NCBI GenBank assembly: GCA_016869695.1
Contig: VGDN01000023.1
Span: 1-11,610 of the forward strand
DNA length: 11,610 nucleotides
Origin: Alphaproteobacteria bacterium
GTDB taxonomy: Bacteria; Pseudomonadota; Alphaproteobacteria; Rickettsiales; UBA1997
Direction: 5' to 3'
A program made the position numbers and the translations under genes. Below, one piece after another: positions 6,163 to 11,610 of this stretch. How positions within the stretch are numbered: the first letter of the stretch is position 1; every line of letters begins with the position of its first letter. The notes below the pieces were generated by a model. It saw only the letters and a program-made list of their open reading frames with translations, was not told the DNA's origin and did no database searches.

Positions 6163-7743
6163 TTCTCCCTCCTCCTTCCTGAACTTACGCTCTTCTGTGG
6201 CGCTTTATTCATCCTTCTTACTGACGCTTTTTTGCGTAAAAGATTCGCGGATATTTTTTATGCCTCGCATCTGCTTGCCCTTGTATTCTGTTCTTTGGCG
6301 ATGGTCTTTGCGATCCAAAACTTCACGCGGATCGATGTTGGATTTGGTGGGATGTTTTCGCTGGGGACATTCACTTCCTCAGTGAAGATTGTGGCACTAC
6401 TACTGCTTATCATTGTAGTTCTGATTTCGCTCGATTTCGTTTGGTCTATCAAAAAAATCAGTGCTGAGTTTTTGGCTTTGTTGATGATTGCCACTGTTGG
6501 AGGTATGGTTTTGGTTTCGGCGAATGACTTCTTGATATTCTATCTTGGCTTAGAGCTGCAAGCCCTCTCGCTTTATTTGCTTGCAGCGATTGATCGTGAC
6601 TCAGAACCCGCTCATCATCTCTACCTACAACAGCCATCTGAGCAGCATTCTCGAGCTTCCGCTTCTCACTGTATGTCTGAATACGCCTCCGGTGCGGATC
6701 TCTCGAATGCTGCTCATATGACTAGTTGCAGCGAGATGGTGAGCGGGTTCTCGGCCAAATCTTCGGAAGCGGGAATGAAGTATTTTATCCTCGGCTGCCT
6801 TGCTTCTGGCCTTCTCCTCTTTGGTATCTCGTTGATTTATGGCTATTCCGGTACGATTAACTTCGAAGCTCTAAATGAACTTTATCACGGCTATGCTGTT
6901 GAGAAAAACGTCACGCCGGTCGCGGTAATGTTTGGCTTTGTTTTGGTTATCACGGCGATGTTTTTCAAAACCTCTGCTGCGCCTTTCCATATGTGGACTC
7001 CTGATGTTTATGAAGGTTCAACACCGATCGTAACCACCTTCTTTGCGACGGTGGTTAAGTTCATCGCGGTGATGGTGTTTTTGCGTCTTTCAACCACGGT
7101 TCTATTGGGTTGGCAAGGTATCGGCAAAATCTTTGCAACAGTCGGTTTGCTTTCAATTTCCATCGGTTCCTTTGGTGCGATCTTCCAAAAAAACATTAAA
7201 CGACTTCTTGCTTACAGCTCGATCGCCCATGTCGGTTTCGTAATGCTTGCCATTGCTGCCTTCGGCCGCGAAGCAACTGCTGCCTGTGTTCTCTACATGG
7301 TGATCTATGCCCTAATCTCCGTCGGCTCATTCGGATTCTTGAACCTGATGCGCGGTGAAACTGAGGAGAAAACCTTTGAGATTTCTTCGCTTTCTGGCCT
7401 ATCCAAGACTAATCCGGTTATGGCTTTCTCACTTGCTGCTTTGATGCTATCAACCGCTGGCATTCCACCACTTGCTGGCTTTTTCTCGAAGTTTTACGTG
7501 CTCGCTTTCGCCATCGCTTATGGCTGGCTAAACTTTGCCATAATCGCGATCATCTTAAGCGCTGTCGCAGCTTACTACTATCTGCGCATAGTGAAGGTGA
7601 TGTATTTTGATGAACCGAATGGGGTGATGCAGCTTGAAAATATCTCCAACCTAAAGGTGATTATTTTTGCTGCGGCGTTAATGAATATCGTGCTGATTAT
7701 CCTGCTCGATCCTTTGATTGTGCTGATTAAGAGCATTTTGTAG
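6160..7743 (+). CDS. nuoN: NADH-quinone oxidoreductase subunit N with in-frame repeat insertion
   Basis: NuoN is an antiporter-like proton-pumping membrane subunit of complex I. It has 527 residues, about 45 more than the usual 478-485. Glu132 in LGLELQALSLYL and Lys270 in MFFKTSAAPFHMWTPDVYEG correspond to the essential Glu133 and Lys217 of E. coli. The second number fits only if about 50 extra residues lie between them. The extra stretch is residues 148-197, rich in Ser, Ala and His. It falls between LLAAIDRD and SAKSSEAGMKYF, two parts normally joined in one hydrophilic loop between helices. At DNA level this stretch is a palindrome (listed separately). Removing it leaves a normal protein of 477 residues. 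The downstream helices are intact to the C-terminus, so the gene is probably functional. It starts at ATG 6160, directly after heptamers; an aroA gene follows. Confidence 0.95.
   Translation: MFSLLLPELTLFCGALFILLTDAFLRKRFADIFYASHLLALVFCSLAMVFAIQNFTRIDVGFGGMFSLGTFTSSVKIVALLLLIIVVLISLDFVWSIKKISAEFLALLMIATVGGMVLVSANDFLIFYLGLELQALSLYLLAAIDRDSEPAHHLYLQQPSEQHSRASASHCMSEYASGADLSNAAHMTSCSEMVSGFSAKSSEAGMKYFILGCLASGLLLFGISLIYGYSGTINFEALNELYHGYAVEKNVTPVAVMFGFVLVITAMFFKTSAAPFHMWTPDVYEGSTPIVTTFFATVVKFIAVMVFLRLSTTVLLGWQGIGKIFATVGLLSISIGSFGAIFQKNIKRLLAYSSIAHVGFVMLAIAAFGREATAACVLYMVIYALISVGSFGFLNLMRGETEEKTFEISSLSGLSKTNPVMAFSLAALMLSTAGIPPLAGFFSKFYVLAFAIAYGWLNFAIIAIILSAVAAYYYLRIVKVMYFDEPNGVMQLENISNLKVIIFAAALMNIVLIILLDPLIVLIKSIL
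6601..6750. mobile_element. In-frame palindromic element inside nuoN, RPE-like
   Basis: The arms 6603-6655 and 6700-6751 are inverted copies. AGAACCCGCTCA (6603-6614) mirrors TGAGCGGGTTCT (6740-6751), and CATCTC, CAAC and TGAGCAGCATTC match likewise in the inner part. GTAT/ATAC (6671-6674, 6681-6684) marks the centre. The inserted unit is most simply 150 bases, exactly 50 codons, leaving DRD-SAKSSEAG when removed. Of the three forward frames only the one used by nuoN is free of stop codons across the element. Rickettsia palindromic elements are known to insert in frame in protein genes at this size and to encode surface-loop peptides. The peptide here does not look like the Rickettsia peptides I remember. 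It could be a separate family; its copy number is unknown. Confidence 0.85.
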
Positions 7744-7810
7744 TTTAGTGCTCAGTGCTCAGAGTTTATGAGAGCCTGAGCACTGAGCACTGAGAACTGA
7801 GCACTGATCC
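7744..7810. repeat. TGAGCAC heptamer arrays filling the nuoN-aroA gap
   Basis: Immediately after the nuoN stop come TTTAGTG, CTCAGTG and CTCAGAG (7744-7764). Then in reverse orientation come CTGAGCA, CTGAGCA, CTGAGAA, CTGAGCA and CTGATCC (7776-7810), which abut the aroA ATG exactly. AGTGCTCAGTGCTCAG (7747-7762) and its perfect complement (7776-7791) form a 16-bp stem with a 13-base loop. No ribosome-binding site is present. The unit differs from the A/T heptamers, but unit length and position before a start codon are the same. Confidence 0.88.
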
Positions 7811-9103
7811 ATGACAAAACTTTCCTCTCGCAAAACTACCACCCCGCTTTCCGGCGAAATCACTGTTGCACCAGATAAATCAATATCTCATCGCTCCTTA
7901 ATATTTGCCGCACTCGCGCATGGACGCACAAAAATCACTAATCTTCTTGAAGGTGAAGATGTGCTTAACACCGCGCAAGCATTGCGTTTGATGGGGGTTG
8001 AGATCGAGAAGAAAAAAGATTTCTGGGAAATAAACGGCGTCGGCGTTGCTGGTCTTTTAGAGCCTTCTGATGTGCTTAATATGGGCAACTCCGGAACCGC
8101 GGCGCGTTTGCTGGCTGGCTTGGTTACTCCTTACAACTTCACTTCATTTTTTACTGGCGATGCCTCGTTGCGTAAACGTCCGATGGGACGAGTGTTTGAG
8201 CCGATCAAGCAGTTTGGTGCTAAGATTATTTCTCGGCAGAATGGTTTAATGCCTTTCGTGATTACTGGCGCGAAAGATTCGCTACCAATCAGTTACGAAA
8301 TGAAGATTGCTTCAGCACAGGTGAAGAGTTGTATACTGCTCGCAAGCCTTGCTGTACGTGGTACCACCACTATCATCGAGCCAGAAAAATCACGCGATCA
8401 CACTGAGATTTTGATGCGTCATCTTGGCCTAAAAATCACCGTCGACGGTAAAAAAATCTCTTACTCTGGTTTACAAGAGTTTGATGCAAAAGACCTCACC
8501 GTGCCAGGTGATATCTCATCTGCTGCCTTTTTTATCGTTGCTGCTTTGTTAGTAAAAGATTCACGAATCGTGATTAAGAATGTCGGCATTAATCCGCTGC
8601 GTACCGGTATTGTTACTAGCTTGCAAGAGATGGGCGGAAAAATCTCTTTCCTCAATGAACGCGAAATCGGTGGTGAAAAAACCGCGGATATTTTGGTTGA
8701 GGGTAGTGAGCTTACGGCTATCGAAGTGCCAGCGGACCGTGCGGCGAGCATGATAGATGAATATCCGATCTTCGCGATTGCAGCGTCTAATGCGCAGGGT
8801 GTTACTAAGATGAATGGTCTTGCTGAGCTGAAGGTAAAAGAAAGTAATCGCCTACTGATGATCGCGCAGAACTTAGAGAAATGTGGGGTAGCGGTGAAGA
8901 TGGGGGATGATTGTCTCGAAGTTGCGGGCGGTGTGAAGCAGCAAAAAAATGCGGTGCAGATCACAACTGCAATGGATCACCGTATTGCCATGTCTTTTCT
9001 GATTATGGGTTTGATGCTTGAGGGCGGTGTTGAGATTGATGATGCTTCGATGATTAAGACCAGCTTCCCGGGATTTGAGAGGATATTATCTAGCTTTTGT
9101 TAA
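7811..9103 (+). CDS. aroA: 3-phosphoshikimate 1-carboxyvinyltransferase (EPSP synthase)
   Basis: AroA transfers the enolpyruvyl group of phosphoenolpyruvate to shikimate 3-phosphate, the sixth shikimate step, in the cytoplasm. The 430-residue protein carries the expected motifs: PDKSISHRS at 21-29 (Lys23, Ser24, Arg28), NSGTAARLL at 93-101, GDASLRKRPMGRV at 116-128, SAQVKS at 168-173, RDHTE at 195-199, catalytic Asp316 in IDEYPI, KESNR at 343-347 and DHRIAMS at 389-395. The PMGRV and IDEYPI regions resemble the Agrobacterium-type (class II) enzymes. However, a glycine is present in NSGTA where the Agrobacterium CP4 enzyme has alanine, and DAxK-type class motifs are only partly kept. The start at 7811 fits the family and directly follows heptamer repeats. 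DAHP synthase and pheA of the same pathway lie 5 kb away. It converges on erpA. Confidence 0.96.
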   Translation: MTKLSSRKTTTPLSGEITVAPDKSISHRSLIFAALAHGRTKITNLLEGEDVLNTAQALRLMGVEIEKKKDFWEINGVGVAGLLEPSDVLNMGNSGTAARLLAGLVTPYNFTSFFTGDASLRKRPMGRVFEPIKQFGAKIISRQNGLMPFVITGAKDSLPISYEMKIASAQVKSCILLASLAVRGTTTIIEPEKSRDHTEILMRHLGLKITVDGKKISYSGLQEFDAKDLTVPGDISSAAFFIVAALLVKDSRIVIKNVGINPLRTGIVTSLQEMGGKISFLNEREIGGEKTADILVEGSELTAIEVPADRAASMIDEYPIFAIAASNAQGVTKMNGLAELKVKESNRLLMIAQNLEKCGVAVKMGDDCLEVAGGVKQQKNAVQITTAMDHRIAMSFLIMGLMLEGGVEIDDASMIKTSFPGFERILSSFC

Positions 9104-9132
9104 CTCAAAAGGGTCGGACAGCTTTTTAGTTT

Positions 9133-9468
9133 TTAGACAGAAAAGGATGAGCCGCAACCGCAACTGGCTTTGGCATTGGGGTTGTTAACTTTGAAGTAGG
9201 AGGCGCCGAGCTCTTTAACGAAGTCGACTTCAGCGCCATTTAAGAATGGAAGGGAGGTTTGGTCGGTGACCGCGATTATTTTTTCATTTTCTTCGCAGAT
9301 TTTTACATCGTCAGCGAACTGCCTATCGTCTAGCGAGAAGACATATTGGAAGCCACTACAGCCGCCGCCAGAAATCGAGATGCGTAAGAATTTCTCGTGA
9401 TTTGATTCCTTTTGCTGAATTTCGTGAATACGCGCCAATGCGAAGTTTGTGAGTGTTATTGAGGTCAT
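9133..9468 (-). CDS. erpA: A-type iron-sulfur carrier, ErpA/IscA-like
   Basis: A-type carriers accept Fe-S clusters from scaffold proteins and insert them into targets; ErpA is known to serve quinone and isoprenoid enzymes, among others. The protein has 111 residues and a complete HesB/IscA fold. The three cluster-binding cysteines are Cys37 in GGGCSGF and Cys103/Cys105 in CGCGSSFSV. The C-terminus SCGCGSSFSV is typical of ErpA rather than SufA, but the subfamily call is less certain than the family. Its ATG overlaps the hisE stop in an ATGA arrangement, implying translational coupling, although the two proteins have no known functional link. The weak purine-rich AAGAG upstream lies inside hisE. 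The gene converges on aroA with only 29 bases between the stop codons and no clear terminator there. Confidence 0.92.
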   Translation of the reverse strand: MTSITLTNFALARIHEIQQKESNHEKFLRISISGGGCSGFQYVFSLDDRQFADDVKICEENEKIIAVTDQTSLPFLNGAEVDFVKELGASYFKVNNPNAKASCGCGSSFSV

Positions 9469-9770
9469 TTCTTTTTGTTTCTCTTACCTAGTTCTTTTGA
9501 GATTTCGGAAAACTCAATCTGTTGCGAAGCCAGCAATACCAAGCTGTGGTAGAATAAATCGCAAACTTCGCCGATTAAATCTTGGCGAGTTTTTTTGCTC
9601 TTTTGCTTTTCGTTGATGAAGGCAGCGATCACTACCTCAAGCGCTTCCTCACCGATTTTACGCGTAATTTTCTCCATACCTTCTTTGGTGAGTTGGTAGG
9701 AGTATGAGTTTTTTTCTTTTTTAGAAATTTTGCGGGCGATTAGTATTGAAAGCTCTTCAAGAGTGATCAT
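9465..9770 (-). CDS. hisE: Phosphoribosyl-ATP pyrophosphatase
   Basis: HisE hydrolyses phosphoribosyl-ATP to phosphoribosyl-AMP, the second step of histidine synthesis. It is an all-helical MazG-like protein. The metal-binding glutamates are visible in GEEALEVVIAA (Glu41, Glu42, Glu45) and GEVCDLFYH (Glu68, Asp71). The C-terminus is lysine-rich. With ATG at 9770 it has 101 residues and begins MITLEEL, as in relatives. An ATG at 9788 would add six residues (MTRKIT) but lies in the arm of a palindromic repeat, so the inner start is preferred; both lack a good Shine-Dalgarno sequence. No other his gene is in the window, so it is detached from the usual his cluster. It overlaps erpA by four bases. 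Confidence 0.92.
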   Translation of the reverse strand: MITLEELSILIARKISKKEKNSYSYQLTKEGMEKITRKIGEEALEVVIAAFINEKQKSKKTRQDLIGEVCDLFYHSLVLLASQQIEFSEISKELGKRNKKK

Positions 9771-9783
9771 GGTTATTTTTCTT

Positions 9784-9842
9784 GTCATGTTTCGACAAGC
9801 TCAACATGACTGCCTTAATCATCCTGAGATTGTCGAAGGATG
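9784..9842. repeat. Pair of head-to-head 23-bp palindromes between ansB and hisE
   Basis: GTCATGTT (9784-9791) pairs with AACATGAC (9803-9810), and CATCCT (9820-9825) with AGGATG (9837-9842). The loops TCGACAAGCTC and GAGATTGTCGA are near-complements of each other, so the two units are inverted copies of one repeat, in the manner of paired REP elements. The pair fills the gap between the ansB stop at 9846 and hisE. Repeats with TGAGCTTGTCGAA cores are, from memory, scattered in many bacterial genomes. Confidence 0.8.
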
Positions 9843-9845
9843 TGG

Positions 9846-10883
9846 TTAATAAACCTCAAAAAATTTTCTGATTTTCTTGATGTCCTTGGTCTTGGTCAAG
9901 GCAAGTATGGCTAGGATTCGTGCTTTTTGCGGACTGAGATTGTCGGCAGTAACGAAGCCAAACTCATCATCATTAATCTCAACATTAGGTTCAACCACAC
10001 CAGCGCCGAGATGTGCGCTACGTACTACCAACACACCTTTCTTTGCCGCCTCTTTCAAGCGTTCGACGGATTTTTGATTTATGTTTCCATCGCCAACTCC
10101 GGCCAAAATGATTGCTTGTGATCCGGAACTGACGAGATAGTCGATGGTGCCTTCATCTGCTCCGGAGTAGGCGTAAACTATATCTACCTTGGGTAATGAT
10201 TCGAGCTTGCGCACGTCAAAAACAGTTTGATCTGTGTGGGTGCGTAGTGGGTTGTAGTAGATTTTTGTTTTGCCGTAAAGTACCTCCCCAATCGGGCCAG
10301 TATTAGGTGATTTGAAAGTAGCAACATTAGTTGTGTGAGTTTTGGCAACATCGCGCGCTGCAAAAATTTCATCATTAAGCATCACGAGCACACCCTTGTT
10401 GTAAGCGGTATCAGAGTTGGCAAGGGCTACAGCATTGTAAAGGTTAAGCGAGCCATCAGCACTAAGTGAAGTGGAAGGGCGCATTGAGCCAACAAGCACA
10501 ACAGGCTTTTTACTCTTTACCACCAGATTCAAAAAATATGCCGTTTCTTCGAGAGTGTCGGTGCCGTGAGTGATTACCGCGCCATGAACCGATCGCTTTG
10601 CCAAGGCCTCGTTTATTTTCTTGGCGATCAATAACCAATCATTCGCGTTAAAATCCTGACTAGCTTTTTGCATGATCTGCTCAGCCTTAATTTCGGCGAG
10701 TTTAGTGATGCCAGGGATGTTTTTGATAATCTGTTCAATTCCAATTTTTCCCGGCGAATATACTGATCCGATTACCGATTCACCAGCTCCGGCAATGGTT
10801 CCGCCAGTGGCGAGAATAACGATGTTTTTAGCATGAGCGTCCAGCGTGAAAGCTAGAGCAAGACAAAAGATCATTTTTTTCAT
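9846..10883 (-). CDS. ansB: Type II (exported) L-asparaginase
   Basis: The enzyme hydrolyses L-asparagine to aspartate and ammonia; type II forms work as tetramers in the periplasm. With ATG at 10883 the protein has 345 residues, close to the 348 of E. coli AnsB. A signal peptide [18 protein letters not shown] with likely cleavage after AHA precedes the mature chain. The catalytic residues match the family: Thr29 in ATGGTIAG, Thr108 and Asp109 in THGTDT, and Lys181 in [23 protein letters not shown] is at 131-144. A frame extension to 10973 exists upstream, but the signal peptide and a strong ribosome-binding site fix the start at 10883. The ATG overlaps the queH stop (ATGA), indicating cotranscription. 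A cytoplasmic type I enzyme is excluded by the signal peptide and motif set. Confidence 0.95.
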   Translation of the reverse strand: MKKMIFCLALAFTLDAHAKNIVILATGGTIAGAGESVIGSVYSPGKIGIEQIIKNIPGITKLAEIKAEQIMQKASQDFNANDWLLIAKKINEALAKRSVHGAVITHGTDTLEETAYFLNLVVKSKKPVVLVGSMRPSTSLSADGSLNLYNAVALANSDTAYNKGVLVMLNDEIFAARDVAKTHTTNVATFKSPNTGPIGEVLYGKTKIYYNPLRTHTDQTVFDVRKLESLPKVDIVYAYSGADEGTIDYLVSSGSQAIILAGVGDGNINQKSVERLKEAAKKGVLVVRSAHLGAGVVEPNVEINDDEFGFVTADNLSPQKARILAILALTKTKDIKKIRKFFEVY

Positions 10884-11509
10884 GAGTAAAACTCCTCCCC
10901 GATTTTTATTTCCTCGCGGCCATTTTTGATGCGCCAGGCGTTTGAGTCGCGCAGGCTGTAGATGCAGCCGCAATATTCTTGTTTGTAAAACTCTTCACGT
11001 TTGGCGATTTCATACATGCGCTCCGCACCACCATCTTTGCGCCAGTTGTAAGTCCAGTAGATTAGCCCTGCGTAATGGCTAGCGGCACGGGTTCCGCAGT
11101 CATTAATCTGCTGCATATTTTTCCAGCGCGAAATGCCGAGTGAAGAAGTGATGATCGAGAAGTCATGCTCGTGTGCGTAAAGTGCGGTGCGCGTAAAACG
11201 CATGTCGAAGCACTTAGTGCAACGTTCGCCACGTTCTGGTGCGAGCTCTAAACCCTTGGCACGCGCGAACCAATTTTGTACGTCGTAATCAGCATCAACA
11301 AAGGGAATGCCCAGCTTCTCAGCAAAACGAACATTTTCATTTTTGCGGATTTCATATTCTTTTTTCGGGTGAATATTTGGGTTGTAGAAGAAGATCGTCA
11401 CATCAATTCCCGACTCCTTCATTCTCTCCATCAAATCGCCAGCACAAGGCGCACAGCAGCTGTGCAGTAGGACGCGATTAGTTCTGGAGTTGGCGGGGAG
11501 AGTTAGCAT
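10880..11509 (-). CDS. queH: Epoxyqueuosine reductase QueH
   Basis: QueH reduces epoxyqueuosine to queuosine in the wobble position of GUN-anticodon tRNAs and is a non-homologous replacement for the cobalamin-dependent QueG. The 209-residue protein (formerly DUF208) has the cysteine pattern of the family: HSCCAPC at 16-22, ERCTKC at 95-100 and YCGC at 179-182, which bind an Fe-S cluster and an additional iron. [12 protein letters not shown] at 41-52 and [10 protein letters not shown] at 122-131 are further conserved blocks. The ATG at 11509 gives a short N-terminal extension before the first strand (NRVLLH); no better start is seen and no clear ribosome-binding site precedes it. It overlaps ansB by four bases and is 18 bases from a divergent start codon at 11528, leaving almost no room for separate upstream promoters. 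Confidence 0.95.
   Translation of the reverse strand: MLTLPANSRTNRVLLHSCCAPCAGDLMERMKESGIDVTIFFYNPNIHPKKEYEIRKNENVRFAEKLGIPFVDADYDVQNWFARAKGLELAPERGERCTKCFDMRFTRTALYAHEHDFSIITSSLGISRWKNMQQINDCGTRAASHYAGLIYWTYNWRKDGGAERMYEIAKREEFYKQEYCGCIYSLRDSNAWRIKNGREEIKIGEEFYS
10892..10899 (-). promoter_or_regulatory. Strong Shine-Dalgarno site of ansB
   Basis: On the minus strand GGGAGGAG is followed by TTTTACTC and then the ATG at 10883. It lies inside the last codons of queH. This is the clearest ribosome-binding site in the window and decides the ansB start. It also shows that the organism uses Shine-Dalgarno initiation, which makes its absence before the repeat-flanked genes more notable. Confidence 0.85.
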
Positions 11510-11527
11510 GCTTTTAATTTCTTAAAA

Positions 11528-11610
11528 ATGACCTCAATAATCAGCATCTATTTTCTGATTTTTTTGCCACTGATTGCGGCGCCTTGCTGCCTCATTTTAC
11601 CAAACAAAAA
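11528..11610 (+). CDS. Start of a probable membrane protein, cut by window edge
   Basis: From ATG 11528 the frame is open for 27 codons to the end of the window. The peptide starts MTSIISIYFLIFLPLIAAPC and continues CLILPNKK, one hydrophobic helix followed by basic residues. The FLPLIAAP pattern resembles the first helix of antiporter-like subunits (NuoL, MrpA/MrpD), which would be intriguing beside split nuo genes, but so short a piece cannot settle this. No Shine-Dalgarno sequence is visible in the preceding CTTAAAA. The divergent queH start is 18 bases away. It might be a chance frame, though the hydrophobic run and basic flank argue for a gene. Confidence 0.5.
   Translation, partial: MTSIISIYFLIFLPLIAAPCCLILPNK

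Noticed and set aside
6601..6750. nuoN extension explained by frameshift or pseudogene formation
   Set aside because: The frame is continuous, conserved residues flank the stretch in frame, and all later helices are intact; insertion of a palindrome explains it better.
8461..8964. 167-codon open frame on the minus strand opposite aroA
   Set aside because: It lies wholly within the well-supported aroA frame, has no family features, and shadow frames of this kind recur opposite the other genes.
9104..9132. Bidirectional terminator between aroA and erpA
   Set aside because: Only a 5-bp AAAAG/CTTTT stem with a loose loop can be drawn; T-rich stretches exist but pairing is too weak to call.
10884..10973. 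Longer ansB start at 10973
   Set aside because: The extra 30 residues lie within queH and would hide a clear signal peptide; a strong GGGAGGAG sits 8 bases before the ATG at 10883.

Overview
The window looks like a chromosomal segment of an alphaproteobacterium, or of a lineage close to that class. The evidence is a class II (plant-like) DAHP synthase, a monofunctional prephenate dehydratase with an 'LESYIPGG' ACT loop, an AroA of the Agrobacterium-like sequence type, ErpA, and nuoM/nuoN. This is inference from protein resemblance; no rRNA or other decisive marker is present. The genes imply intact routes to aromatic amino acids, histidine, riboflavin and queuosine plus a proton-pumping complex I, so the organism is less reduced than Rickettsia. 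Yet its DNA has a feature best known from Rickettsia: a palindromic repeat inserted in frame inside a gene.

Layout. Minus strand, 1-2292: a class II DAHP synthase gene reads toward era, whose last codons lie beyond base 1. Plus strand, 2556-9103: pheA and rsmD (overlapping), ribH, nuoM, nuoN, aroA. Minus strand, 9133-11509: queH and ansB (overlapping) read toward hisE and erpA (overlapping). From 11528 on the plus strand, the first 27 codons of a probable membrane protein run off the window. No tRNA, rRNA, CRISPR array, transposase or convincing intrinsic terminator was seen.

How the genes work together. DAHP synthase (first shikimate step), AroA (EPSP synthesis) and PheA (phenylpyruvate formation) belong to one pathway, and the divergent DAHP synthase/pheA pair could share control. 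NuoM and NuoN are antiporter-like pump subunits of complex I, here apart from the rest of the nuo operon. RsmD and Era both act on the small ribosomal subunit. RibH makes the flavin precursor, HisE works in histidine synthesis, ErpA delivers Fe-S clusters, and QueH (itself Fe-S dependent) completes queuosine in tRNA.

The most striking feature is the repeat load. Nearly every gap between non-overlapping genes holds an inverted repeat, a heptanucleotide tandem repeat, or both; overlapping gene pairs have none. Four start codons (DAHP synthase, pheA, nuoN, aroA) directly follow arrays of 7-base units, with no Shine-Dalgarno sequence. A 124-bp palindrome separates nuoM from nuoN. A roughly 150-bp palindrome lies inside nuoN, adding about 50 codons to a hydrophilic loop without breaking the frame; it is the best candidate here for a previously undescribed element family.
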